Made by a program: the position numbers and the translations under genes. Below, piece by piece: positions 54,316 through 62,797 of a stretch of 64,000 bases of DNA. Source of the stretch: Pullulanibacillus camelliae (GTDB lineage Bacteria > Bacillota > Bacilli > Bacillales > Sporolactobacillaceae); assembly GCF_014642655.1 (NCBI RefSeq), contig NZ_BMIR01000001.1, positions 624,922 through 688,921 of the forward strand, read 5' to 3'. The stretch's first letter is position 1. Every line of letters begins with the position of its first letter. The notes under the pieces were generated by a model. It worked only from the letters and a program-made list of their open reading frames with translations, made no database searches and was not told where the DNA came from.

Positions 54316-55164
54316 CTATCTTTTCGCTTTGGCATAAACCTCACACCGACCATTTGTGAAGCATAGCGTGAATGTCCCACCATCTGCAATCAGATCATCT
54401 TGACCAATGGTGCTGTCCTCATTTAATACAACCGTATAGGACGGCTTCAGGTAATCCCCGAAGACCTTAAACCCATAAATCCCCAGTTGTTCCGTGTCTT
54501 GACTGTCGTTATAGTGATAGATCGTGCCATCCATCCTGAAAGCAATTTCGCCCCTATCGTACGTCCATTGATTTTGCGGATGATCTTTATCTATCCACGT
54601 TCCCGAAAGGCTAACGGCAATATGATGATACCCAACAGAGGGTCTAAAGCTAATAAATTGTTGATATGTTTGTCCATTTTTCTTTTCTTTATAAGTTAAT
54701 AGTGCCGTATCCCCGTTGATCCATTTAATCTGAGCGGTATTTTGAGCAAAGGTTTTATAAGTCGCGCTTCCATCCAGCATCGTAAGCTTTCGGCCAAAAA
54801 TAAGCCCCCTGCGCTCCAGTCGCACGGTTTTCTCACCTGAATGCTCGTTCTCTTCGAAAAGCACCTCATGCTTCTGGTCCTTTGACTCGGAAACAATGAG
54901 ATGTACAGTGCTCTCCTGCTGATAAAAAAAGACAGAATTCATGATGAGGAGAATAAAAGCCACTGACCATTGCACCCATTTGAAAATACGATGGGGTGTA
55001 AAAGCAATGAATATAATAAGTAGGATGAGATAATTAACACCATAAATCACCCATCCATAAATAACAATATAATCACTCATATCCTCAAGAAAATAAAAGA
55101 AAGCCTGAAGACAGCCGAGCAGCAAAGCCACACCCCATAGACCTGCTTTCAAACGCTTGCTCAC
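54316..55164 (-). CDS. Membrane protein of unknown function
   Basis: 282 residues: three hydrophobic segments in the first 90 residues, then an external beta-rich domain of about 190 residues with repeated short strands (HEVLFEENEHSGEKTVRLERRG, then GSATYKTF, TALLTYKEK). Not recognised. First gene of the pair with the propeller protein; the two may work together at the cell surface. Confidence 0.65.
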   Translation of the reverse strand: MSKRLKAGLWGVALLLGCLQAFFYFLEDMSDYIVIYGWVIYGVNYLILLIIFIAFTPHRIFKWVQWSVAFILLIMNSVFFYQQESTVHLIVSESKDQKHEVLFEENEHSGEKTVRLERRGLIFGRKLTMLDGSATYKTFAQNTAQIKWINGDTALLTYKEKKNGQTYQQFISFRPSVGYHHIAVSLSGTWIDKDHPQNQWTYDRGEIAFRMDGTIYHYNDSQDTEQLGIYGFKVFGDYLKPSYTVVLNEDSTIGQDDLIADGGTFTLCFTNGRCEVYAKAKR

Positions 55165-55411
55165 TTTAACAACCCCTTATTTATAAAGGCACACCAGCAA
55201 CGTCCATCTTTCATCTAAAACCATTATGGCAAACTTCTAATTAGTAAACAACAGGAATTTCCAAATCATGCTGATAAACCCTCATATTAAGGTAAAACTG
55301 TCGGAATGCGTGCAACATGCCTTTTTGGGTCTACAGATTAAATGAGCGTAGTCGCTCGCTAAGGGGGATAAGCTGAGTAAAGCTTTGACCTTCGCAAGCA
55401 TCCTCTACTCA

Positions 55412-55442
55412 AAAAAACCACAGCGTGATGCACTGTGGTTTT
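55412..55442 (-). terminator. Terminator of the peroxiredoxin gene
   Basis: Minus strand AAACCACAG ... CTGTGGTTT plus further T, 20 bases after the stop codon. The rest of 55165-55411 shows nothing. Confidence 0.85.
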
Positions 55443-55461
55443 TGCACTGTTCATTTTTTAA

Positions 55462-56106
55462 TCAGAGCTTCTGTAATTGCTCAATAATGGCTTGCGGCTC
55501 CATGCGGCTCATAAAATCTGGATCAACATGTGTAGCCCGTACAATGCCTTCTCTATCGATAATAAATGTTCCAGGAATCGGTAGAATCCAGCGAGCTGTT
55601 TGATTATATTCCGCAAGATCTAAATCTAAGGCATCCTTAAAGGCAGCCTGCAGGTACCTTGGTAATTCAAATAGTACCTTATAGTTTCCAGACACCTTAC
55701 CCTCTGGATCACTGAGCACTTGGAAAGTTAATTCCGCCTTTTCCTTCATGGACAGCGTATTATCAGGACTTTGTGGGCTAATGGCAATTAATTGCCCCTC
55801 ATACTTTTGAATATCAGGGAGAATGCGTTGATATGAACGAAGCTGAACATTACAAAACGGGCACCAGCCTCCACGGTAAAAGGCTAATACTACAGGACCT
55901 TTAGCCAATTCGTCATATAAAGTCACCTGTTCGCCAAGGGGATTCGTTAGAGAAAAGTTCGGTGCCTTATCGCCATCCATTAAACCAAAGTTAACACCTA
56001 ATTCTTGTAGCTCTTTAATATGTTGAAAAATTTTGGATTGAAGATCCTCTGGGGCATTGGCCATAAAGGCATGCTTCGCTTCATTCAATTGCTCTTGTAA
56101 AAGCAT
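55462..56106 (-). CDS. Peroxiredoxin-like protein (AhpC/TSA family)
   Basis: 214 residues. Thioredoxin-fold domain from about 45 onward with GDKAPNFSL, FYRGGWCPFCN (two cysteines in a CxxC) and PGTFIIDREGIVRA. In this subgroup the CxxC suggests a thiol-dependent peroxidase or reductase. Divergent from a tetR gene, sharing a region with three copies of one palindrome. ATG 56106 is chosen; a TTG two codons upstream (56112) is closer to the AGGAG site and cannot be excluded. Confidence 0.88.
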   Translation of the reverse strand: MLLQEQLNEAKHAFMANAPEDLQSKIFQHIKELQELGVNFGLMDGDKAPNFSLTNPLGEQVTLYDELAKGPVVLAFYRGGWCPFCNVQLRSYQRILPDIQKYEGQLIAISPQSPDNTLSMKEKAELTFQVLSDPEGKVSGNYKVLFELPRYLQAAFKDALDLDLAEYNQTARWILPIPGTFIIDREGIVRATHVDPDFMSRMEPQAIIEQLQKL

Positions 56107-56130
56107 GATCAAACACTCTCCTTTTTATTT

Positions 56131-56236
56131 TGGATTGTTCACTCCACTTTTACTCCTCCTTTATCATACCTATATTTTTTTGGATTGTCAACTCCATTTT
56201 TTTGATTTTGGATTACCGGCTCCAATTTGTTATACT
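56131..56236. promoter_or_regulatory. Divergent promoters with three TetR-type operators
   Basis: TGGATTGTTCACTCCA (56131-56146), TGGATTGTCAACTCCA (56181-56196) and TGGATTACCGGCTCCA (56209-56224) share the form TGGA-N8-TCCA. The middle one overlaps the -35 of a minus-strand promoter TTGACA-N17-TATGAT (56191 to 56163) for the peroxiredoxin gene. The last one overlaps the -35 of TTGGAT-N17-TATACT (56208-56236) for tetR. Confidence 0.8.
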
Positions 56237-56242
56237 ATGGCT

Positions 56243-56872
56243 ATGGAAAAACAAGTAGAAAATAAGAAAAATGAACGCCGTTTAACGAAAAAGGGAAAAG
56301 AAACCCGCGCTCGTATTATTGCTGCTGCCGCTCAATTGATGTTTGAGCGTGGCGTGTCCGGGACGAGTGTCGAGGATGTACAGAATGAAGCCAAGGTGAG
56401 CGCTTCTCAGCTGTACCACTATTTCAAAGAAAAGCGTGAGCTGGTTAAGGCCGTGATTGTTTATCAAACAGAGCAAGTCCTGAATGCTCAAGAGCCATTT
56501 CTAAGCCATCTTGATAGCATGGAAGCTCTAAAATCTTGGCGGGATGCAATTGTACAGCTGCAAATTGAACGTCAATGTCAAGGCGGGTGTCCGATCGGCT
56601 CACTGGCGAGTGAATTATCAGATACCGAACCAGAAGCCCGCACTGAACTGGCGGCTGGTTTCATGAAGTGGGAACAATCCATTCGTAATGGCCTGCAGAC
56701 GATGCATGCTCGCGGCGAGCTTCAAGCCGAAGCCAAGCCAGATGATCTCGCCCTCGCTCTCTTAACTGCACTTCAAGGCGGACTGCTTCTCACACAGGTA
56801 TATAAAGAAACCCGACCCCTCAAGGCCGGTCTGGACGCCATGCTCGCTCATATCGGTACGTTTACAATCTGA
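56243..56872 (+). CDS. TetR-family repressor
   Basis: 209 residues. Helix-turn-helix at about 24-62 (ARIIAAAAQLMFERGVSGTSVEDV, SASQLYHYFKEKRELVKAV) and a C-terminal ligand domain with CQGGCPIGSLASELS, typical of the LmrA/YxaF-like group. No ribosome binding site precedes the ATGs at 56237 and 56243. The -10 TATACT ends at 56236, so transcription should begin at about 56243: the mRNA is probably leaderless. It very likely represses itself and the peroxiredoxin gene through the three palindromes; cysteines suggest redox or electrophile sensing. Confidence 0.88.
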   Translation: MEKQVENKKNERRLTKKGKETRARIIAAAAQLMFERGVSGTSVEDVQNEAKVSASQLYHYFKEKRELVKAVIVYQTEQVLNAQEPFLSHLDSMEALKSWRDAIVQLQIERQCQGGCPIGSLASELSDTEPEARTELAAGFMKWEQSIRNGLQTMHARGELQAEAKPDDLALALLTALQGGLLLTQVYKETRPLKAGLDAMLAHIGTFTI

Positions 56873-56956
56873 AAAAAGGAGGAAGTGTAACTTTTACTTA
56901 TTAGAGCACAAGGTATTACACAGACTTCACCCAGAAAGCTCTCTTTATGTACTGCT

Positions 56957-56992
56957 CCCCCAAGAGTTAGCGTTACAATCTAACTTTTGGGG
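56957..56992 (+). terminator. Hairpin after tetR
   Basis: 13-bp stem CCCCAAGAGTTAG/CTAACTTTTGGGG (one G-T pair) with a nine-base loop; the T-rich tail starts ten bases later. The following 56993-57205 shows no gene. Confidence 0.65.
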
Positions 56993-57205
56993 TCCATATC
57001 ATTTTTAGGATCTTTTTATTCTATATAAACTTTATAGTAAGTCGGAGACAGAGTGCCTCTTCGTAATAGAGCCGACTTGTTCAGATCCAATTGCTTAAGC
57101 GCTTCACCGTTAACTTCCCAAAATAGCAATAACCTAAAAAGTTGTCTATATTGTATAAAAGGCTACCTGACATGCAAAAAGTAGTGTAAGCCTTCCATAA
57201 GAAAA

Positions 57206-57490
57206 AACGGGTGAAAAGCATGCCCGGTTCTTGTCCTTAGTATAGAGCATCATCCAATATGAAAGAGGCTTCATTGCATGATAAGTGGATTTGAGCGCAA
57301 GGCACGAGATTCGGAACACTCTAAAATCGTGTGTTCCTCGGGCGCCGCTGACTCATGATGCGGAGATTAGAGTCCTGCGGGAAGTGGGAGAGCGGTAAGA
57401 CCTTAGCAGTGCGAAGGCGCGAGGAGGTTTACCACTCCCCCGCGAAAAGCGAGCGGCCTGAAGCGGAATCGCGCACCGTCCTCATGATCA
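57206..57490 (+). repeat. Dispersed intergenic repeat, copy B
   Basis: Near-identical to copy A over its first 190 bases and to the 3' end of copy C over its last 60 (GCGAGCGGCCTGAAGCGGAA, CGCACCGTCCTCATGA). It joins the two halves, showing that A is a 3'-truncated copy. Open frames across it have no ribosome binding sites. The stretch 57491-57730 holds no gene. Confidence 0.8.
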
Positions 57491-57730
57491 GAAATTTTAT
57501 ACCTTCTGATCTTTTTAGAAAACTTGGCTTGCACCCCTTCGCTGGTACTCCTGATGTGATTTTTGTACATCACACACTTTGGGTGCCCGCAAACTTTAAT
57601 GGCGAAAGTCAAAGCCCGCCTTATACTCTCTTCCTTTATGCGTGTCAGCGAAGTTATACATTCTGATAGGATGAAAGAAGGCCTATACCTTCAATCCTTG
57701 AACAGACTGTTTGTATTGGCCTTAGAAACA

Positions 57731-58078
57731 CTACAATATTTTCCTATTCGCTTTTTGTCTTTTATGCAATGTGTGTTTTGTTCCCCATTCATGCATGGCT
57801 TCCAAAATGGGGCTTAAGCTTTTCCCATATTCCGTTATTGTATACTCTACTTTCGGTGGAACCTGTGGATAGACGACGCGTTCAATGATATCCTCTTCCT
57901 CTAGTTCCCTAAGCTGCTTTGTCAGCATTTTCTGTGTGATGCCAGGCACACTGCGCTTAAGCTCACTGAATCTTTGAGTGCCGTCCTTTAATAAATACAA
58001 TAAAATGATCGGCTTCCATTTGCCAACTAAAATCCCCAAAGCATCCTCCACGCGACACAAATCTGGTTCTATATCCAT
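57731..58078 (-). CDS. HxlR-family transcriptional regulator
   Basis: 115 residues, whole-length HxlR winged helix: CRVEDALGILVGKWKPIILLYLL, RFSELKRSVPGITQKMLTKQLREL, then the wing with VPPKVEYTITEYGKSL. The N-terminal cysteine (C8) is conserved in members that sense electrophiles or aldehydes. ATG 58078 follows GGGAGG; the frame's upstream TTG covers that site. Divergent from a flavin monooxygenase operon that it probably controls. Confidence 0.9.
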   Translation of the reverse strand: MDIEPDLCRVEDALGILVGKWKPIILLYLLKDGTQRFSELKRSVPGITQKMLTKQLRELEEEDIIERVVYPQVPPKVEYTITEYGKSLSPILEAMHEWGTKHTLHKRQKANRKIL

Positions 58079-58092
58079 CTTTATTCCTCCCA

Positions 58093-58114
58093 ATAGTATC
58101 TTTTTGTATACTAT
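58093..58114. promoter_or_regulatory. Candidate HxlR operator
   Basis: Perfect inverted repeat ATAGTAT-N8-ATACTAT, 14 bases before the hxlR start codon and over its likely promoter. The remaining 200 bases up to 58322 contain no second copy. Confidence 0.6.
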
Positions 58115-58322
58115 AGCACTTTGAAGTTTGTACTTATATTTTATATGATTATCATTTAAAATAACATTACATTGGGTCTTTTGACGGGTGTAAAATGATT
58201 GATTTGATTCAAACTAAGTCTAAATTAAAGAGCGTCACGACTCATGGTCCCCAATACACATACACTACAGCCAGACAACAATACCCTAACTATACTACTT
58301 CAATAGAGAGGTTGAACAATAC

Positions 58323-59381
58323 ATGGATAAATATCATATTGACCCAAGTAAAGGACTAGAATTCGGTATCTATACTTTGGGAGATCACTTACCTGATCCT
58401 AGAACAGGGGAGAGAATTTCTGCTGAACAGCGCCTCCATGAAATCATTGAGTACGCTAAAATAGCTGAACAAGCTGGCGTTGACTTTTTTAGTATCGGTG
58501 AAAGTCATCAAGAATTTTTCGCCACTCAAGCCCATGCGGTCGTGCTTTCCGCTATCGCCCAAGCCACAAGTAAGATGCGCATCGGAAGCTCTTCTACCAT
58601 CATTAGCACGTCCGATCCGGTCCGTGTCTATGAGAATTTTGCCACGCTGGATCTGATCTCCAAAGGTCGTGCCGAGATTATTGCTGGTCGAGCTTCAAGA
58701 GTAGGCCTCTTTGATTTATTGGGATATAATTTGAGAGATTATGAAGAGCTGTTTGAGGAGAAATTTGAGCTTTTATTAAAAATAAATGAAGAAGAAGTGG
58801 TAAATTGGAGTGGGGAGTATCGTGCACCTCTCAGAAACGCCAAGGTCCTTCCAAGACCTGTCGATGGTTCACTGCCAATTTGGCGAGCTGTGGGCGGTAC
58901 ACCAACGAGTGCCATTAAAGCCGGCTATGCAGGGGTTCCCATGTTCATGGCTCACTTAGGAGGACCCGCAACGGTTTTCAAACGTACGATCGATGCCTAT
59001 CGAGAAGCTGCACGTCGTAACGGCTTTGATCCCTCGGAGCTTCCAGTAGCGACGGCGGGCTTTTTCTATGCGGCAGATACCACACAACAGGCGTTAAGTG
59101 AGTATTATCCTCATATAAATGAAGGGATGAAGCGTACAAACGGGCAGGGCTTTCCAAAACAGCACTTCGCACAAGGTGCGGACCCACATAATATTATGAA
59201 CGTCGGCAGTCCACAAGAAATTATTGAAAAAATCCTTTATCAGCACGAATTGTTCGGCCACCAACGTTATATTGCTCAGATTGACTTTGGCGGTGTGCCT
59301 TTTGACAAGTTACAGAAAAACATAGAAATCATTGGAACGGAAATTATACCAGCCATTAAAAAATACACAGCGAAAAAATAG
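58323..59381 (+). CDS. LLM-class flavin-dependent monooxygenase
   Basis: 352 residues, bacterial-luciferase-like fold. Recognised by LEFGIYTLGDH, AEQAGVDFFSIGESHQEFF, the LSAIAQATSKMRIGSSSTIIS strand-helix and FATLDLISKGRAEIIAGRAS. Uses FMNH2 supplied by a reductase, and the next gene encodes a flavin reductase 13 bases downstream, so the two form a two-component oxygenase. Divergent from hxlR. Substrate unknown, perhaps a xenobiotic or quinone-type compound. Confidence 0.9.
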   Translation: MDKYHIDPSKGLEFGIYTLGDHLPDPRTGERISAEQRLHEIIEYAKIAEQAGVDFFSIGESHQEFFATQAHAVVLSAIAQATSKMRIGSSSTIISTSDPVRVYENFATLDLISKGRAEIIAGRASRVGLFDLLGYNLRDYEELFEEKFELLLKINEEEVVNWSGEYRAPLRNAKVLPRPVDGSLPIWRAVGGTPTSAIKAGYAGVPMFMAHLGGPATVFKRTIDAYREAARRNGFDPSELPVATAGFFYAADTTQQALSEYYPHINEGMKRTNGQGFPKQHFAQGADPHNIMNVGSPQEIIEKILYQHELFGHQRYIAQIDFGGVPFDKLQKNIEIIGTEIIPAIKKYTAKK

Positions 59382-59394
59382 GAAGTGGTAAAAC

Positions 59395-59961
59395 GTGAAA
59401 ATTGTTGGGTTGTCTGGTTCCATTATGGGGACGAAAACAAGAACGGCAATGGATTATGCCATTAAAACGCTCACCGAGAAGTTTCCCGATGCAGAAGTGA
59501 CCTTGATTGATTTAGCAGACTATGACCTTCAGTTCAGCGATGGTCGTAACTATCTAGAATACGAGGGGGATACCGGCTACGTCACTCAAACGATTATGGC
59601 AGCCGATGCACTTATTATTGGAACGCCAATCTTTCAGGCTTCAATTCCCGCAACCCTCAAGAATATTTTTGACTTGCTTCCTGTCGATGCCTTTCTGGAT
59701 AAAGTGGTGAGTATTCTCGTCACTGCAGGTTCATCAAAGCATTATCTCATCGCAGAGCAGCAATTAAAACCCATTTTGGCCTATATGAAGGCTCAGATCG
59801 TGCAAACGTATGTGTTTATAGAAGAGAAGGACTTTCACCGCAAAGAGATCATTAACGATGATGTCCTGTTCCGCATCCAGCGTTTAGTGGAAGACACCGT
59901 TGTATTAACTGAAACCTTTACCAAAATCCGCGAAGCCAAAGAAGCTGAGTATGGATTTTAG
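59395..59961 (+). CDS. NAD(P)H-dependent FMN reductase
   Basis: 188 residues, flavodoxin-like fold. FMN-binding loop GLSGSIMGTKTRT at 5-17, then DALIIGTPIFQASIPATLKNIFD, the typical PxYxxSxPxxLKNxxD-like motif of the family. Supplies reduced FMN to the preceding monooxygenase. GTG start with AGGAAGTGG upstream. A terminator follows. Confidence 0.9.
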   Translation: MKIVGLSGSIMGTKTRTAMDYAIKTLTEKFPDAEVTLIDLADYDLQFSDGRNYLEYEGDTGYVTQTIMAADALIIGTPIFQASIPATLKNIFDLLPVDAFLDKVVSILVTAGSSKHYLIAEQQLKPILAYMKAQIVQTYVFIEEKDFHRKEIINDDVLFRIQRLVEDTVVLTETFTKIREAKEAEYGF

Positions 59962-59979
59962 TGCTCGTATTCACTACCA

Positions 59980-60016
59980 AGCCCTGTGCAGACCCGTTTT
60001 GTACAGGGCTTTTTTA
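59980..60016 (+). terminator. Terminator of the flavin monooxygenase operon
   Basis: AGCCCTGTGCAG ... GTACAGGGCT with six T, about 20 bases after the stop. The next 60017-60433 contains no supported gene. Confidence 0.85.
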
Positions 60017-60433
60017 TGCTAAAGGAATATAAATACAGCCTACGCTTCGCACTTAATTCCTTTGTGCAACTAATAAAAGCGTAACGTCAGCACAGACCAC
60101 AATCAAAAGTACCACAATGGAGTAGTCTATTAAAAGCATTCCATTTGAGAAAATGTTGGTTTTCAATTGGTAGGATCAACGATATGACAATGCCTAAGAT
60201 GACTTATCACAGTGACAATTCTGTTCTCCTTATCTTTTTGGCTCCTATTTTTGTTTTTTTATCCAGCTGTTTTCTTTATTTAAACAGGCTGAAAAACCAT
60301 TTAAACAGTCAGCAACTACGGGAAACGATGAAGCACGCGCTTTATTGTATTGTTTTTAAATCCCCTACATTGACTTTTACTCCTGATCTGCGGGACAATG
60401 AAAGCAAATAGGAACAATGGAGGGGATACGCTT

Positions 60434-60757
60434 ATGATTGTTGTGACCAATCGCATTAAGACTAAGCTAGGTTTTGCTGAAAAAATGGCTCCTGCCTTTA
60501 CTAAGCCAGGAGCGCTGCAGACCATGAAGGGCTTTGTAAAAGTTGAAGTCCTTATCACACAGAACCTATCCGAATATGATGAGCTGAATATCAATATGTA
60601 TTGGGAAAGCTTCGAAGACTTTACGGCTTGGAAAAATAGCGATGCCTTCAAAGAAGCACATAAAGGGGCAAAGGGAGACAAGGGAGATTCACCTATTCTT
60701 GGAAGTGAGCTCACTACATACGCGGTCGCTTCAACACTTGAAGCCCTTCCGAAATAA
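60434..60757 (+). CDS. hmoA: Heme-degrading monooxygenase, IsdG/HmoA family
   Basis: 107 residues, ferredoxin-like ABM fold. The catalytic triad of IsdI-type enzymes falls at the same numbers: N6 (VTNRI), W66 (AWKNS) and H76 (EAHKG). The enzyme opens heme with a reductant and O2 to release iron. The start at 60434 has GGAGGGG upstream; the frame is open earlier but without a site. No Fur box is seen nearby. It stands next to an EntS-like exporter and a siderophore-binding lipoprotein. Confidence 0.9.
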   Translation: MIVVTNRIKTKLGFAEKMAPAFTKPGALQTMKGFVKVEVLITQNLSEYDELNINMYWESFEDFTAWKNSDAFKEAHKGAKGDKGDSPILGSELTTYAVASTLEALPK

Positions 60758-60761
60758 AATA

Positions 60762-60798
60762 AAAAGTCCTCTTTCTACCAACTTAGAAAGGGGACTTT
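60762..60798. terminator. Bidirectional terminator between hmoA and the MFS gene
   Basis: Inverted repeat AAAAGTCCTCTTTCT / AGAAAGGGGACTTTT with A/T tracts on both sides; it serves two convergent genes. Confidence 0.85.
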
Positions 60799-60808
60799 TA
60801 ACCTCACA

Positions 60809-62026
60809 TTATTCTTTGACCAAAGATTTAAGGCGCCTGAGCGATGGAAAAAGGTACATCCATAGGCCAGCAACGGCAAGCGTCCCCAATCCACCAATAA
60901 AGGCAGCAGGTACGGCACCAATGAACCCAGCAACCATTCCTGACTCAAACTCACCAAGTTGATTCGATGTGCCAATAAAAAGTGAATTGACCGCATTCAC
61001 TCGACCGCGCATCTCATCAGGCGTTTGCAGCTGGACAAGCGATGAACGAATAACTACACTGATCACATCAGAGGCACCGATGAGGAGTAAGGCGAATAAG
61101 GAAACATATAAATTCTTTGAAATCGCAAAGAGCATCGTTGCCAAACCAAAAATGCCAAGAGCACCAAATAGGGTAGGGCCATACGCTTTTTTAATTGGAA
61201 ATGACGCCAATAGAAATGACATTAATAACGCCCCCACAGCTGGAGCCGTGCGCATGATCCCTAAAGCCCATGGACCCACTTTCAAAATATCCTGAGCAAA
61301 TATCGGCAGAAGTGCTGTTGCACCACCGAGCAATACCGCAAAAAGGTCTAGAGAGATAGTACCCAAAATAATTGGATTTTGATACACAAAAACCAACCCC
61401 GAAAAGACAGAGCGAAGCGATACTGGTTCCGTATTTTGCACACGGCGTTCCACATGGATCAAGAATGTAAGAACACCCGCACTGATTAAAGCAGCAGTGG
61501 CTACTGCATAAACAAAGTTTGGACCGATTGAAAACAACACCCCGCCAAGAGTTGGACCTAAAATCTGAGCCATTTGTCCTGCTGACGTTACCCACGATAT
61601 CGCTTGTTGCAGAATAGCCTTAGGCATCACCTGGGGCAACAGTGCTGAAAAGGATGGCCCCTCAAAAGCACGGCAAGCACCAATGATCGCTGCCGCTATT
61701 AAAATATGGGTCTTATCAATCCAACCTGCTAAATTGCTTACCAATAACAATGCAGCTGTGCAGCCCTCTATCATCTGACATAAAAAGACAATTTTGCGGC
61801 GATCAAAGCGATCAGCAACATGTCCCGCGACTAAGGTCAGTAAAACCATCGGCAAAAACTGTGCCAGTCCTACAAAGCCAAGGCTGAAGGCATCATGGGT
61901 CAAGGCATACATTTGCCAGCCAATCGCCACAGAAAGCATTTGAAAGGAGGTAGAAGAAAAGATTTGTGCCCCTAAAAAATTAGGGAAAGATCTATACCTT
62001 AGAACTGAATCTTTAGCTAGAAGCAA
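60809..62026 (-). CDS. MFS exporter, EntS-like (MFS_3)
   Basis: 405 residues, about 12 helices. The sequence follows the EntS/MFS_3 branch: FLGAQIFSSTSFQMLSVAIGWQMY, VAGHVADRFDRRKIVFLCQ, AFEGPSFSALLPQ and TPDEMRGRVNAVNSLFIGTSNQLGEFESG, the last typical of enterobactin exporters. It could export the hydroxamate siderophore made by the rhb operon, which has no exporter of its own; that link is inference. TTG start with AAAGGA at a slightly long distance. Confidence 0.82.
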   Translation of the reverse strand: MLLAKDSVLRYRSFPNFLGAQIFSSTSFQMLSVAIGWQMYALTHDAFSLGFVGLAQFLPMVLLTLVAGHVADRFDRRKIVFLCQMIEGCTAALLLVSNLAGWIDKTHILIAAAIIGACRAFEGPSFSALLPQVMPKAILQQAISWVTSAGQMAQILGPTLGGVLFSIGPNFVYAVATAALISAGVLTFLIHVERRVQNTEPVSLRSVFSGLVFVYQNPIILGTISLDLFAVLLGGATALLPIFAQDILKVGPWALGIMRTAPAVGALLMSFLLASFPIKKAYGPTLFGALGIFGLATMLFAISKNLYVSLFALLLIGASDVISVVIRSSLVQLQTPDEMRGRVNAVNSLFIGTSNQLGEFESGMVAGFIGAVPAAFIGGLGTLAVAGLWMYLFPSLRRLKSLVKE

Positions 62027-62605
62027 ATAAAGCCACGTCCTTTAAACATTCATATGATAATTGCACTAAAACACATCTATTATACTACCAGTTGCCGAAA
62101 TCATTAAATGATTTAAGAAGCTATATATAAAAGCTTGTCACTATGCATAATAGCCGACAACACCCAGCATTTCTTGTTCTCATAATGAAAAGACACCATG
62201 TCACACATGAAGCTATCTTTGAAAGGAAATCGCATTCCCATTCCATATGATTAGATTACCTAACTATAAAGCATTCTAACAACAGATCATGACTTATGCA
62301 AGTGGGTTTTTTTACTCCTTTTTCATTTTCTAAAAATCCCATTCGTTTTTTATTTCTTATCATTCTATGAGTTATCTATTCAAACACTTAAAGATTAAAG
62401 CCTTATAGGCGGTGTAAAAGAGGTAATGAGGCAGGGGCTCGACTTGCGAGTGGTGCAGCTTCAAAAACTATGCTATGGATTTATCATGGTTATCTTAGTA
62501 AAATTCACCAGATTTTTGTCATATTATTCCACCCCCTTACACTTTAGTTACAAACAACGCGTTTCCCTTATCTTTACTAGAGGCGACTGTTGAATCTAGT
62601 TACTT
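62027..62605. other. Gene-free gap
   Basis: About 580 bases without supported genes. A half Fur-like TGATAATTG lies at about 62055, too weak to call. Confidence 0.4.
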
Positions 62606-62609
62606 TTAG

Positions 62610-62725
62610 AGTTCGACAAGCCTTTACTTCGAACGCCCACATGCTTCTTATTCCCTCGGCTGTCCGAACTTGCCTTCACCTTAGATGCTTCTTACTTCCC
62701 TTGTTGTCCGAGGCGCGCAGGGGGA
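62610..62725. repeat. Degenerate tandem repeat of about 45-50 bp
   Basis: Two diverged units share ATGCTTCTTATTCCCTCGGC/TGTCCGAAC and ATGCTTCTTACTTCCCTTG/TTGTCCGAG (62641-62672 and 62684-62714), with related GTTCGACAAGCCTTTACTTC before them. On the minus strand it reads as a Ser/Lys-rich series (SDSRGNKKH) without a ribosome binding site or a single open frame. Confidence 0.45.
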
Positions 62726-62750
62726 GCGCAAGGTTATTTTGACTTACTTA

Positions 62751-62787
62751 AGCAAAAAGGCGACCCAGAATGCAATCTGAGTCGCCT
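62751..62787 (-). terminator. Terminator of the siderophore-binding protein gene
   Basis: Minus strand AGGCGACTCAGA ... TCTGGGTCGCCT followed by five T, 10 bases after the stop. Confidence 0.9.
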
Positions 62788-62797
62788 TTATATACGT

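Noticed and set aside
57355..57817. Several open frames of 60-103 codons on both strands
   Set aside because: They lie over repeat copy B and its flank; the GC-rich repeat keeps frames open by chance.
60145..60411. 88-codon plus-strand open frame with one hydrophobic stretch
   Set aside because: Starts at TTG without a ribosome binding site and is not supported by neighbours; could be re-examined if homologues exist.
62040..62070. Fur box before the EntS-like exporter gene
   Set aside because: Only the left half TGATAAT is present; the right half does not match.
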